From assembly GCF_003337715.1 (NCBI RefSeq), contig NZ_QPIX01000013.1, positions 1 through 64,000 of the forward strand: a stretch of DNA of 64,000 nt, in the 5' to 3' direction. Shown in pieces: positions 29,252 to 38,800 of this stretch (its first letter is position 1; every line of letters starts with the position of its first letter). Below the pieces are notes generated by a model that saw nothing but the letters and a program-made list of their open reading frames with translations, searched no databases and was not told where the DNA came from. Origin of the DNA: Ciceribacter lividus. GTDB lineage: Bacteria > Pseudomonadota > Alphaproteobacteria > Rhizobiales > Rhizobiaceae. A program made the translations under genes and the position numbers.

Positions 29252-30112
29252 TCAGGTCGTCTCGGAACTGCTCCCGACTTTCGAGAGGATTTCGTCCGAC
29301 AGGGCGGTGATGAGCGCCTGGTCGGCTCCGTTGCGCGGAACCAGGACGAATTCCACGTCCTCGAGCGGTGGCAGAATATCCTGGGGGATTTCTTTCAGCC
29401 CGGCGGGCGCCATGCTGCGAGGCTGCACCAGGACGCCCATGCCCGCGCGCGCTGCAGCCGTCAGTCCGCTGAGGCTGCCGCATGTGCAGACGATGCGCCA
29501 GGGGATCCGGCTTGCATCCAGGGCTTCGAGAGCGAGCTTGCGGGTAATGCTTGGTGGCGGGAACGCGATCAACGGCAAAGGAGCCGACTGAGCCGTCAGT
29601 TGCAGCGGATCGCGCGCCAGCCAGATCAGCGGCTCGCGATAGACGAGACGACCGCGCTGGTCGCCAAGGCGTCGCTTGGCGAAGACGAGGTCGATTTCTC
29701 CCAGATCCTGCATCTCGTACAAGGCGCCACTCAATGCCACGGTCAATTGCAGATCCACGGAGGGATACGCGCGGGTGAAATCTTCGAGGACCGCCGTCAG
29801 GCGGCTGGTTGCGAAGTCTTCGGAGACGCCAAGTCGCAATTGCCCGCGCAGCTTGTTCGCTGCAAACAGGTCGAAGACCTGAGCGTCGATCGCGAGCATT
29901 GCGCGGGCGTGGCCGGCCAGGACTTCGCCATCGGGTGTCAAGCCGAGGCGATGGGTGTCGCGAAAGATGAGACGGCGATCAAGGGTGGCTTCCAGCTTCT
30001 GAATATGCTGGCTGACCGTTGACTGCCCAAGCCCGAGATTTTCCGCGGCGCGGGTGAAACTGCCTGTCTGCTGGATCGCGAGGAAACTGCGCAACTGGAC
30101 GAGGTCGAGCAT
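29252..30112 (-). CDS. LysR-family regulator beside a BASS carrier
   Basis: A 286-residue LysR protein with a typical N-terminal helix-turn-helix (GSFTRAAENLGLGQSTVSQHIQKLE). It is divergent from the carrier gene at 30202, 89 bases away. The C terminus (GVLVQPRSMAPAGLKEIP then PPLEDVEFVLVP) closely resembles a broken LysR fragment at 46158-46435, so the region once held a second copy. ATG at 30112 is chosen over an upstream ATG. Confidence 0.87.
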   Translation of the reverse strand: MLDLVQLRSFLAIQQTGSFTRAAENLGLGQSTVSQHIQKLEATLDRRLIFRDTHRLGLTPDGEVLAGHARAMLAIDAQVFDLFAANKLRGQLRLGVSEDFATSRLTAVLEDFTRAYPSVDLQLTVALSGALYEMQDLGEIDLVFAKRRLGDQRGRLVYREPLIWLARDPLQLTAQSAPLPLIAFPPPSITRKLALEALDASRIPWRIVCTCGSLSGLTAAARAGMGVLVQPRSMAPAGLKEIPQDILPPLEDVEFVLVPRNGADQALITALSDEILSKVGSSSETT

Positions 30113-30201
30113 CTGATATCTCGTTTCGCGATGAGTGTTATTTGTTGCATCTTGTATCACAATAATGGAGTGAGCGAAACGACGTCCACCGGAATGAGAA
30201 G

Positions 30202-31158
30202 ATGCGCCGTTTCCTCCCCGATACCTTCACAATGCTGCTCTTGGCGGCAGTGCTCCTGGCCTCGGTCCTGCCGGTCACCGGCGGGGCGCAGGTGTGGATG
30301 GCGCTTGCGACGAAGCTCGCCATCGCCCTGCTGTTCTTTCTGCACGGCGCGCGCCTCGCGCGCGACGTGGTGATCGCCGGCCTGCTGCACTGGAGGCTGC
30401 ACGGCGTGATCCTGTTTGTAACCTTCGCCATCTTTCCACTTCTCGGGCTCGCCGCCGGTCTCATGCTGCCGTCATCGCTTCCCGCGGCGCTCTATACTGG
30501 TCTCCTGTTTCTCTGTGTCTTGCCTTCGACGGTGCAGTCATCGATCGCATTTACGTCGATGGCCGGTGGCAACGTGCCGGCCGCCATCTGCGCTGCGTCC
30601 GCCTCGAATATCCTTGGCATGTTCCTGACGCCGCTTCTCGTCGGCTTGCTGCTTTCGGCGTCAGGCGGGGGTGGATTTTCGATGACGGCGCTCGAGCAAA
30701 TCCTGCTGCAGTTGCTGGCGCCCTTCATTCTCGGGCAGATCCTCCAGCCGTGGATCGGCGACTGGATCCGCGCCCGCAAGAAGTTGCTGGCGCCGATTGA
30801 TCGCGGTTCGATCCTGATGGTGGTCTATCTCGCGTTCAGCTCCGCTGTCGTCGAGGGCCTGTGGCGGACGCTTTCGCTTCAAGATCTCGGCATTGTCGCT
30901 CTTGTCGACGTCGTCCTTCTCGCAACGGTGCTTGCCGTCACCATGTTCGGCAGCCGTTTCCTCGGGTTTTCCAGAGAGGACGAAATCACCATCACCTTCT
31001 GCGGCTCGAAAAAGAGTCTCGCCAGTGGCGTTCCGATGGCCGGTGCGATCTTCTCCGGCCAGAGCGTTGGCGCCATCGTCCTGCCCCTGATGCTGTTCCA
31101 CCAGATCCAGTTGATGGTGTGTGCACTGATTGCCCAGCGCTACGCGCGAAATGCCTGA
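30202..31158 (+). CDS. Bile acid:sodium symporter family carrier (SLC10A7-like)
   Basis: A 318-residue membrane protein with about nine or ten helices of the BASS superfamily, closest to the SLC10A7/YfeH group (MRRFLPDTFTMLLLAAVLLAS, LLFLCVLPSTVQSSIAFTSMAGGN, FCGSKKSLASGVPMA). Transport substrate is unknown. It is divergent from a LysR gene, a common pairing, and ends 174 bases before the sigma-54 promoter of the guanidine operon, so it may be unrelated to that operon. Confidence 0.87.
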   Translation: MRRFLPDTFTMLLLAAVLLASVLPVTGGAQVWMALATKLAIALLFFLHGARLARDVVIAGLLHWRLHGVILFVTFAIFPLLGLAAGLMLPSSLPAALYTGLLFLCVLPSTVQSSIAFTSMAGGNVPAAICAASASNILGMFLTPLLVGLLLSASGGGGFSMTALEQILLQLLAPFILGQILQPWIGDWIRARKKLLAPIDRGSILMVVYLAFSSAVVEGLWRTLSLQDLGIVALVDVVLLATVLAVTMFGSRFLGFSREDEITITFCGSKKSLASGVPMAGAIFSGQSVGAIVLPLMLFHQIQLMVCALIAQRYARNA

Positions 31159-31331
31159 CGGAGCACGATTGCGCAGGCAATTCGGATCGGCGGCATTCGA
31201 TACAGCGCGCTGCCGGACAGTGGGCAGAATGCGCCCAAAAAAGAGGCGAAAGATCAAGCGGGCAGGCAGCCCATTGCCCCTCATACGGTCAATGGAGTGC
31301 AGATGGCCGAAAAAAGTGCCGCAAATCGGGC

Positions 31332-31347
31332 TGGCACGCCTCTTGCT
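31332..31347 (+). promoter_or_regulatory. Sigma-54 (RpoN) promoter of the guanidine operon
   Basis: TGGCACG-N4-TTGCT matches the -24/-12 consensus of sigma-54 promoters with exact spacing. Transcription would begin near 31358, a few bases before the riboswitch. Sigma-54 promoters need an activator such as NtrC, which would tie the operon to nitrogen limitation. I see no clean NtrC site in the 170 bases upstream. Confidence 0.75.
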
Positions 31348-31361
31348 TCATTGGGGTTAGA

Positions 31362-31480
31362 GTTGGCCGCTAGGGTTCCGGTGCTTGTATTGGCACGGCT
31401 GGTCCGAGAGCAGCCACCGGCAGGGAACAGCCTGTCGGGTGCACGGCGGGACAAAAGCCCGGGAGACCTCGTTAGCCAAG
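31362..31480 (+). ncRNA. Guanidine-I riboswitch (ykkC-yxkD class)
   Basis: The conserved blocks of this class occur in order: CTAGGGTTCCG (31370-31380), CTGGTCCGAGAG (31399-31410), and CACGGCGGGA then AAAAGCCCGGGAGA (31442-31467). The basal helix pairs TTGGC (31363-31367) with GCCAA (31475-31479), and its last bases are shared with the terminator that follows. The class binds guanidinium and normally turns genes on. The downstream genes take up and degrade guanidine, fully consistent with this. Confidence 0.95.
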
Positions 31481-31515
31481 GGATTGGCGGCGTTGGTCTT
31501 TGCCGATCCCTTTTT
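31478..31515 (+). terminator. Riboswitch-controlled terminator
   Basis: An 11-pair stem (31478-31488 with 31502-31512, one GU pair) ends in TTTTT, 25 bases before the first ATG. Bases 31478-31479 are also needed for the riboswitch basal helix, so ligand binding would hinder the terminator and allow read-through, an ON switch. Confidence 0.85.
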
Positions 31516-31539
31516 GAAAATGCAAAAAGGGGAATACCA

Positions 31540-32613
31540 ATGCAGACTTTGAAAAAGCTTCTTTCCATCTCCGCTCTCTCCGTGTCGCTCGCAGTCGCCG
31601 CAACCGGCATTGCGCATGCGGAAGCGAAAAAGGAATTCAAGGTCGCCTGGTCGATCTATGTGGGCTGGATGCCCTGGGGCTATGCGGCCGACCATGGCAT
31701 CGTCAAGAAATGGGCGGACAAATACGGGATCAGCATCGAGGTCACTCAGTTCAACGACTACGTGGAGTCGATGAACCAGTACACGGCAGGCGCCTTCGAT
31801 GCCGTGACGCTGACCAATATGGACGGGTTGTCGATCCCCGCCGCCGGTGGTGTCGATACCACGGCGGTCATCGTTGGTGATTTCTCCAACGGCAATGATG
31901 CGGTGATCCTGAAGGACAAGGACAAGCTTGCCGACATCAAGGGGCAGAACGTCAACCTGGTCGAGTTTTCCGTCTCGCATTACCTGCTCGCCCGCGCGCT
32001 CGAAAGCATGGGGTCCACCGAACGTGACGTGAAGGTGGTCAACACCTCCGATGCGGACATGGTCGCCGCCTACAAGACACCGGACGTGACTGCAGTCGTC
32101 ACCTGGAACCCGCTCGTCTCCGCCATCCAGGAAGACAAGACGGCCAGGAAGGTATTCGACAGCTCACAGATTCCCGGCGAAATCATCGACCTGATGGTGG
32201 CCAATACGGAGGTCCTGAAAGACAATCCGGATTTCGGCAAGGCGCTTGCCGGCATCTGGTATGACACCATGGCCGTGATGACTGCCGACAGCGATGAAGG
32301 CAGGGCCGCGCGCACCGCGATGGGAGCGGCGTCGGGCACGGATCTGGCAGGGTTCGAAGCGCAGATGGCGGCCACCAAGCTGTTCGACAAGCCGGCGGAT
32401 GCCGTTGGCTTCACGGGCTCCGCGGATCTCCCGAAAACCGTGGATCACGTTCGCAACTTCCTGTTCGAGAAGGGCCTGCTCGGCAGTGGTGCATCGTCGG
32501 CCGACGTCATCGGTATCGAAATGCCTGACGGTTCCGTGCTGGGCGACAAGGACAATGTGAAGCTGCGCTTCACCTCCACATACATGGAGGCCGCCGCCAA
32601 GGGCACGCTTTGA
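31540..32613 (+). CDS. Guanidine ABC importer periplasmic binding protein
   Basis: A 357-residue binding protein with a signal peptide cut near residue 28 (GIAHAEAKK) and a nitrate/taurine-type fold (VAWSIYVGWMPWGYAADHGIVKKWADKYG). As first gene behind the guanidine-I riboswitch it should bind guanidine or a close relative. AAAGGGGAA precedes the ATG at 31540. An in-frame start 243 bases upstream would lie inside the riboswitch and is rejected. Confidence 0.9.
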   Translation: MQTLKKLLSISALSVSLAVAATGIAHAEAKKEFKVAWSIYVGWMPWGYAADHGIVKKWADKYGISIEVTQFNDYVESMNQYTAGAFDAVTLTNMDGLSIPAAGGVDTTAVIVGDFSNGNDAVILKDKDKLADIKGQNVNLVEFSVSHYLLARALESMGSTERDVKVVNTSDADMVAAYKTPDVTAVVTWNPLVSAIQEDKTARKVFDSSQIPGEIIDLMVANTEVLKDNPDFGKALAGIWYDTMAVMTADSDEGRAARTAMGAASGTDLAGFEAQMAATKLFDKPADAVGFTGSADLPKTVDHVRNFLFEKGLLGSGASSADVIGIEMPDGSVLGDKDNVKLRFTSTYMEAAAKGTL

Positions 32614-32633
32614 TCGCCTATCGAACCTGAACG

Positions 32634-32655
32634 GCCGGGCAGCCCGCTGCCCGGC
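32634..32655 (+). terminator. Hairpin between binding-protein and permease genes (guanidine importer)
   Basis: A perfect 9-bp GC stem (GCCGGGCAG/CTGCCCGGC) with a CCCG loop and no T tract, in the 69-base gap between the genes. It probably protects the binding-protein mRNA or lowers read-through. Confidence 0.7.
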
Positions 32656-32682
32656 ACATCCCCGGGGATTTCGACGGAGCAG

Positions 32683-33504
32683 ATGATGCGCTGGATCAAT
32701 ACGCGCCCGAGCAAAGGCGCCCGGCTCGCCCTTTCGCTTGCGCCCTTCATGGTCGTTCTGATCGCTTATCTGATCGGTTCGGCTGCGCGACTGGCCGAAA
32801 ATGCGAACGACAGGCTGTTGCCGAGTTTTGCGGGCTTTGCCGACGCCATCAATCGCATGGCTTTCGTGCCCGATGTGCGTAGCGGCGACTACCTGCTCTG
32901 GGTAGACACAGCCGCAAGCCTCACCCGGCTTTACTCGGGCATCGGCATCGCCACCCTGATCGCACTGGCGATCGGCATGCTGATCGGTATGCTGCCCTAT
33001 ATGCGGGCGCTGCTGGCGCCGTTCGTTTCTGCCATCTCCATGGTGCCGCCGCTCGCACTCTTGCCGATCCTCTTCATCATTGTGGGTCTCGGAGAGACCT
33101 CGAAGATCGCCCTGATCGCCATCGGCGTCACGCCGATCATGATCCGCGATCTGGCGCTCACGGCGACGGCGTTGCCGCGCGAACAGATCATCAAGGCAGA
33201 GACGCTCGGAGGCTCGTCGTGGCAGATTGCCTTGCGCGTGGTTCTGCCACAGATCCTGCCGCGGCTGATCGACACGTTGCGGCTGCAGATCGGCCCGGCC
33301 TGGCTCTTCCTCATCGCCGCCGAAGCGATCTCGTCGGAGGCTGGCCTCGGATACCGCATCTTCCTCGTGCGCCGCTATCTCGCCATGGATGTGATCTTTC
33401 CCTATGTCGCCTGGATCACGCTTCTCGCCGTCGGCACGGATGTCCTGCTCGACCGGCTGCGCGTCACCGTCTTCCCCTGGTCCGAACTGGAGAAGAACGC
33501 ATGA
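32683..33504 (+). CDS. Guanidine ABC importer permease
   Basis: A 273-residue membrane protein with about six helices. The ATPase-contact loop is around REQIIKAETLGGSSWQIALRVVLPQ. It is of the SsuC/TauC type and overlaps the ATPase start by four bases (ATGA). Its place in the riboswitch-controlled operon makes guanidine uptake its likely job. Confidence 0.9.
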   Translation: MMRWINTRPSKGARLALSLAPFMVVLIAYLIGSAARLAENANDRLLPSFAGFADAINRMAFVPDVRSGDYLLWVDTAASLTRLYSGIGIATLIALAIGMLIGMLPYMRALLAPFVSAISMVPPLALLPILFIIVGLGETSKIALIAIGVTPIMIRDLALTATALPREQIIKAETLGGSSWQIALRVVLPQILPRLIDTLRLQIGPAWLFLIAAEAISSEAGLGYRIFLVRRYLAMDVIFPYVAWITLLAVGTDVLLDRLRVTVFPWSELEKNA

Positions 33505-34286
33505 GCGCGCTCACCATCGACAAGGTCTGGAAGGAATACGGAGACCAGATTGTTCTGGAAGACATCTCGATCGAGATCGAATCCCGCGCCTTCGTCGCAC
33601 TTGTCGGCCCCTCCGGCTGCGGCAAGACCACCTTCCTTCGCATGCTGCTCGGTCAGGAGCCGCCAACGCGTGGCACCATTCTGATCGACGGCAGGCCGTT
33701 GTCGGCCGAACCCGGGCCGGATCGCGGCGTCGTCTTCCAACGCTATTCCGTCTTCCCGCACCTCACCGTGCTCGGCAATGTGCTGATCGGCAAGGAAATG
33801 ACCACCGCCCGCTATAGCGCGCGGCTGTTCGGGACAGCACGCAAGGCCGCCATCGAAGAAGCCCGCGCGATGATCGCGGAAGTCGGCCTCACCCATGCCG
33901 AGGATAAATATCCCGCCCAGCTTTCCGGCGGCATGCAGCAGCGCCTGGCGCTCGCGCAGGCGCTGGTGATGAAGCCGAAGGTCCTGCTTCTCGACGAACC
34001 CTTCGGTGCGCTCGATCCCGGCATTCGCGCAGAGATCCATACGCTGATGACGCGGCTCTGGCACGAGAACTCGATGACGGTGGTGATGGTGACCCATGAC
34101 ATGCGCGAGGCCTTCACGCTCGCCACGCGGGTCGTCGCCTTCGAGCGCAGGCGGGACCGGCCCGAGGAAAAGCTTCGATACGGTGCAACGATCACGCGCG
34201 ACCTGCCGATCTGGCCGCCTCGTCAGGCGGGCCGGCCTTCACTCATTCGACCAGACCGGGACGGCCCGGTCGCGAGCGGTCATTAG
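33501..34286 (+). CDS. Guanidine ABC importer ATPase
   Basis: A 261-residue ATPase with Walker A (GPSGCGKTT), Q-loop (VFQRYSVFPH), signature LSGGMQQRLALAQ, Walker B ([12 protein letters not shown]) and VTHDMREA. The C-terminal 30 residues form a Pro/Arg-rich tail. It energises the permease encoded just upstream. A gap of 40 bases with AAGGAGA leads to the deiminase genes. Confidence 0.92.
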   Translation: MSALTIDKVWKEYGDQIVLEDISIEIESRAFVALVGPSGCGKTTFLRMLLGQEPPTRGTILIDGRPLSAEPGPDRGVVFQRYSVFPHLTVLGNVLIGKEMTTARYSARLFGTARKAAIEEARAMIAEVGLTHAEDKYPAQLSGGMQQRLALAQALVMKPKVLLLDEPFGALDPGIRAEIHTLMTRLWHENSMTVVMVTHDMREAFTLATRVVAFERRRDRPEEKLRYGATITRDLPIWPPRQAGRPSLIRPDRDGPVASGH

Positions 34287-34326
34287 TCGGGACGACCCGG
34301 CTCATCGAATGCAAGGAGAAGAACTC

Positions 34327-35145
34327 ATGCATATCAGACGTTCTCCCGAAGAAATCGCCGCCAACCGTGCGCGCTATGAGGAACACCAGAAGAAGGGGTT
34401 CGACTTCGCACCGAAGGCCCTGCCCGACAGGAGCAGCCTACCTGCGCCGACAGTCCCGGCCGAAAGCATCGTCCACCGCGAAATCATTCCCGGCGGCTGG
34501 TACTGGTGGACCCGCGTGAAGAAAAACGAAACCTTGCGAGTGAGCCTCGACGGCGGCTTCTCGACCGTTGCCATGGTCGCCTGGAACGAGGCCGATCCGT
34601 CGGAGCGGCTGAACCTGCCCGATACCGTCAAGCTGCAATGGACGACCGGCCTCGGCAAGGGTCGCGTGATCTTCTCCGACATGGGCAAGGTCATGTTCTC
34701 GATCACCGAGGATTCGAGCGGCGCACATGATTGTCTGATGGGCGGCTCGACCGCTGCTTCGAATGCGGAAAAATACGGCGAGGCGAAGACCCGCAACACG
34801 CGCGACAATTTCGTGATCGTCGCCACCAAGCTCGGTCTCGACAAGCGCGACATTCCGGCCGCCCTGTCACTTTTCGCCCCCGTGCGGGTGGATGCCGAAG
34901 GCCGGTTCGCCTGGAAGCCGGAGCTCCTGAACGGCGCCGACTATGTCGAATTGCGTGCCGAGATGGATATGCTCGTCGGCTTCTCCAATTGCCCGCATCC
35001 CCTCGATCCGAAACCGGAATGGACGCCCGCCCCGGTAACCGTCACCCGCATCGCCGCCGTCACGCCGGCGGCCGACGACCTTTGCCGGACCGCGACCGCC
35101 GAAGCCGTACGCGGCTTCGAAAACAACGCACGCGCCGAAGCCTGA
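34327..35145 (+). CDS. Carboxyguanidine deiminase subunit (urea-carboxylase-associated protein 1)
   Basis: A 272-residue DUF1989 protein, formerly annotated urea-amidolyase-associated protein 1 (start MHIRRSPEEIAANRARYEEHQ, later IIPGGWYWWTRVKKNETLRV and GFSNCPHPLDPKPEW). With its partner it forms CgdAB, which releases ammonia from carboxyguanidine to give allophanate. It follows the transporter and precedes the partner by 7 bases. I do not assign the A or B letter from sequence. Confidence 0.9.
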   Translation: MHIRRSPEEIAANRARYEEHQKKGFDFAPKALPDRSSLPAPTVPAESIVHREIIPGGWYWWTRVKKNETLRVSLDGGFSTVAMVAWNEADPSERLNLPDTVKLQWTTGLGKGRVIFSDMGKVMFSITEDSSGAHDCLMGGSTAASNAEKYGEAKTRNTRDNFVIVATKLGLDKRDIPAALSLFAPVRVDAEGRFAWKPELLNGADYVELRAEMDMLVGFSNCPHPLDPKPEWTPAPVTVTRIAAVTPAADDLCRTATAEAVRGFENNARAEA

Positions 35146-35152
35146 GGGAGAG

Positions 35153-35809
35153 ATGACCATGACGAGTTTCATTGCGACCTCTGTCAATCGCACCGTCGAG
35201 AATGCCGTCCAGGACCATTTCATCGCGGCCGAAGCCCCTTTCTCCACTTTCTTGAAGAAGGGGCAGATCCTGCGCATCGAGGACAGTTACGGCCAGCAGG
35301 CTGTCGATACGCTGTTCTACAATGCCGCGGACTTTTCCGAGCGCTATTCCAGCCAGGATACGATGCGCATGCAAGGTGCGGCCTATATCTCGACCGGCAC
35401 GAAGATCATGTCGAACGAGGGCCGGCTGATGGCGACCATGACCGCCGACAGTTGCGGACGGCATGACACTTCGGCCGGAGCCTGCTCCTGCGAGAGCAAT
35501 ACCGTGCGCTTCGGGCATGGCACCAAATACCTGCATGCCTGCCGCGACAACTTCGTCCTCGAGGTTTCCAGACACGGCATGAGCAAGCGGGATGTCGCCC
35601 CCAACATCAACTTCTTCATGAACGTGCCCATCGAACCCGATGGCAAGATGACGATCGTCGACGGCATTTCCGCACCCGGCGACTATGTCGAGATGAAGGC
35701 CGAGATGGACCTACTGCTGGTCATTTCCAACTGCCCGCAGATCAACAACCCCTGTAACGGCTTCGACCCCACGCCGATCCGCGTGCTCGTTTGGGACGGC
35801 GAGGCCTGA
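35153..35809 (+). CDS. Carboxyguanidine deiminase subunit (urea-carboxylase-associated protein 2)
   Basis: A 218-residue DUF1989 protein, partner of the preceding one. It keeps the cysteine/histidine-rich segments GACSCESNTVRFGH and YLHACRDNF and the family ending NCPQINNPCNGFDPTPIRV. The two subunits are thought to act as a heteromer that converts the carboxylase product to allophanate. It is encoded 2 bases before the carboxylase. Confidence 0.9.
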   Translation: MTMTSFIATSVNRTVENAVQDHFIAAEAPFSTFLKKGQILRIEDSYGQQAVDTLFYNAADFSERYSSQDTMRMQGAAYISTGTKIMSNEGRLMATMTADSCGRHDTSAGACSCESNTVRFGHGTKYLHACRDNFVLEVSRHGMSKRDVAPNINFFMNVPIEPDGKMTIVDGISAPGDYVEMKAEMDLLLVISNCPQINNPCNGFDPTPIRVLVWDGEA

Positions 35810-35811
35810 CC

Positions 35812-38800
35812 ATGTTTCAGAAAGTCCTGATTGCCAACCGCGGCGAGATCGCGGTGCGGATCATCCATACACTGAGGAAGCTCGGCATTGCATCGGTCGC
35901 GGTCTATTCCGATGCCGACCGGTTCTCCAAGGCAGTCCTGATCGCTGACGAGGCCGTCCGGATCGGACCTTCGCCGGCGTCCGAAAGCTATCTCAATATC
36001 GATGCCGTGATCGCTGCCTGCCGGCAAACCGGTGCCGGGGCCGTTCACCCCGGTTATGGCTTCCTCTCGGAGAATATCGGCTTTGCAGAGCGACTGAAGG
36101 CGGAAGGGATCGCCTTCATCGGTCCCCGGCCCGACAATATCGAAGCCTTCGGTCTGAAGCACACTGCCCGCGAATTGGCGCGCGAAAGCGGCGTGCCGTT
36201 GCTTCCGGGATCCGGCCTCTTGGAAACGAAGGAAGAGGCTCTGACGGCTGCGGACGAGATCGGCTATCCTGTGATGCTGAAGTCGACGGCCGGCGGCGGC
36301 GGCATCGGCATGCAGCTGTGCGATACGCCGGACGCGCTCGCCGCCGCCTTCGACAGCGTGCAGCGTACAGCGAAATCCAGCTTCGGCGATGCTCGGGTCT
36401 ATCTGGAACGCTTCGTTGCCAAGGCGCGCCACGTCGAGGTGCAGATCTTTGGTGATGGCAAAGGCCGGGTGATTGCGCTCGGCGAGCGGGATTGCTCACT
36501 GCAACGGCGGAACCAGAAGGTCATCGAGGAGACGCCGGCGCCCGGCCTTCCCGACGCAGTGCGCAAGCGTCTTCATGCCGCTGCCGTCGCCCTGGGGCAG
36601 AAGGCGAACTATGAGTCGGCGGGAACGGTGGAGTTCATCTACGATCCGGCCCGTCAGGAATTCTATTTCCTGGAGGTCAACACTCGCCTGCAGGTCGAGC
36701 ACCCGGTAACGGAGGCCGTCTTCGGCATCGACCTGGTCGAATGGATGATCCGTCACGCCGCGGGCGAGGATGTGCTCACCGGCAAGGAAAACCTCATGCC
36801 AAGGGGCGCGGCGATAGAGGCTCGTGTCTATGCCGAGATGCCCCATGCCGATTTTCGCCCAAGCACCGGATTGCTGACCGAGGTCGTATTTCCGGAAAAC
36901 GTGCGCGTCGACTGCTGGATCGAGACCGGTACCGAGGTCAGCCCCTATTACGACCCGATGCTGGCAAAGATCATCGTATCGGCTGCGGATCGCGGCTCGG
37001 CGATAAGTGCCCTTGGCCAAGCGCTGGACAGCAGCTCGATTTCCGGCATCGAGACCAATCTCGATTATCTCAAGGCGATCGCCGCTTCCGACCTGTTCAA
37101 GAGCGGGGATGTGGCGACGACGGCGCTGAAGGGCTTCGCCTTCTCGCCTCACGTGATCGAGGTCATCACGCCGGGCGCACAGTCGAGCCTGCAGGAACTG
37201 CCGGGTCGCCTCGGCCTCTGGCATGTCGGCGTACCCCCGAGCGGGCCAATGGACGACCGATCCTTCCGCCACGCCAACCGGCTTGTCGGCAATGCCGACG
37301 AAACCGCAGCGCTGGAGCTCACCGTCTCTGGTCCGGTGCTGAAATTCTTCGCCGACGCGACGGTGGCGCTTGCCGGTGCGAAAATGCCGATGAAGCTCGA
37401 CGGTGAGCCGGTAACCCACAACGCCGCAGTCAGAGTGAAGGCCGGACAGACGCTGGCGATCGGCACGATCGACGGTCCCGGCCAGCGCGCCTATCTTGCC
37501 GTTGCAGGCGGCCTTGCCGCACCCGTGGTGCTCGGTTCCCGCGCAACTTTCGGCCTCGGCCAGTTCGGCGGCAACGCGACCGGCACGCTCCGTGCCGGTC
37601 ATGTGTTGCGCCTCGCCAGAGAACCGCAGGTGAACGTAAAGCCGCCAGAAGCACCCGCACCGCTGTCGCACGAATGGACGGTCGGCGTAGTTTACGGTCC
37701 GCATGGCGCGCCCGATTTCTTTGTCGAAGAGGACATCGAAACGTTGTTCTCGACCGAATACGAGGTCCACTTCAACAGCGCCCGCACCGGCGTGCGCCTG
37801 ATTGGCTCCGCGCCGAAATGGGCCCGTGAGGATGGCGGCGAGGCGGGTCTCCATCCGTCCAATCTGCATGACAATGCCTATGCGATCGGCGCGATCGATT
37901 TCACCGGGGACATGCCGATCATCCTCGGTCCCGATGGTCCGAGCCTCGGCGGCTTCGTCTGCCCGGCCGTCATCGCCCGCGATGAGCAGTGGAAGATGGG
38001 TCAGTTCAAGCCGGGCGACAAAATTCGGTTCCATGCCGTCGTCCGGCCCGACGATACCATCGCCGGTCCTGTCGTCAAACGCATCGGCGAAGATGCGGGC
38101 TCGCCGGTCATTGCGAGCAGCGAGAGTGGCCCGGTGCCGGTGGTCTATCGCCGGCAGGGCGACGACAATATTCTGGTCGAATACGGGCCGATGCATCTGT
38201 CGATCGGCCTGAGGCTCCGCGCCCATCTGCTGATGCAGGCCTTGCAGGAGGAGAAAGTGCCGGGGCTCATCGACCTGACGCCGGGTATCCGCTCGCTGCA
38301 GGTCCACTACGACGGCACGTCTCTGTCGCGCACGCGCCTGCTCGGCCTGCTCTCCGAGATCGAGGCCTCGCTCCCCGCCGTCCACGAGGCGAAGGTGCCG
38401 AGCCGCACGGTCTACCTGCCGCTCTCGTGGAACGACCCAGACGCCGAACTCGCCATGCGGAAATATCAGGAACTGGTGCGCCCCAATGCACCCTGGTGCC
38501 CGTCGAACATCGAGTTCATTCGCCGCATCAACGGCCTTGCCGACGAGCAGGCGGTCAAGGACACGATCTTCAATGCCAGCTATCTGGTCATGGGCCTGGG
38601 CGACGTCTATCTCGGTGCGCCGGTGGCAACCCCGCTCGACCCGCGTCACCGGCTGGTGACGACCAAGTACAATCCGGCCCGCACCTGGACGCCCGAAAAC
38701 GCAGTCGGCATCGGCGGCGCCTACATGTGCATCTACGGCATGGAGGGTCCGGGCGGCTATCAGCTGTTCGGCCGCACCATCCAGGTCTGGAACACCTGGC

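Noticed and set aside
31159..31331. NtrC binding site upstream of the sigma-54 promoter
   Set aside because: Only weak TGC-like half-sites are visible; nothing clean enough to annotate.
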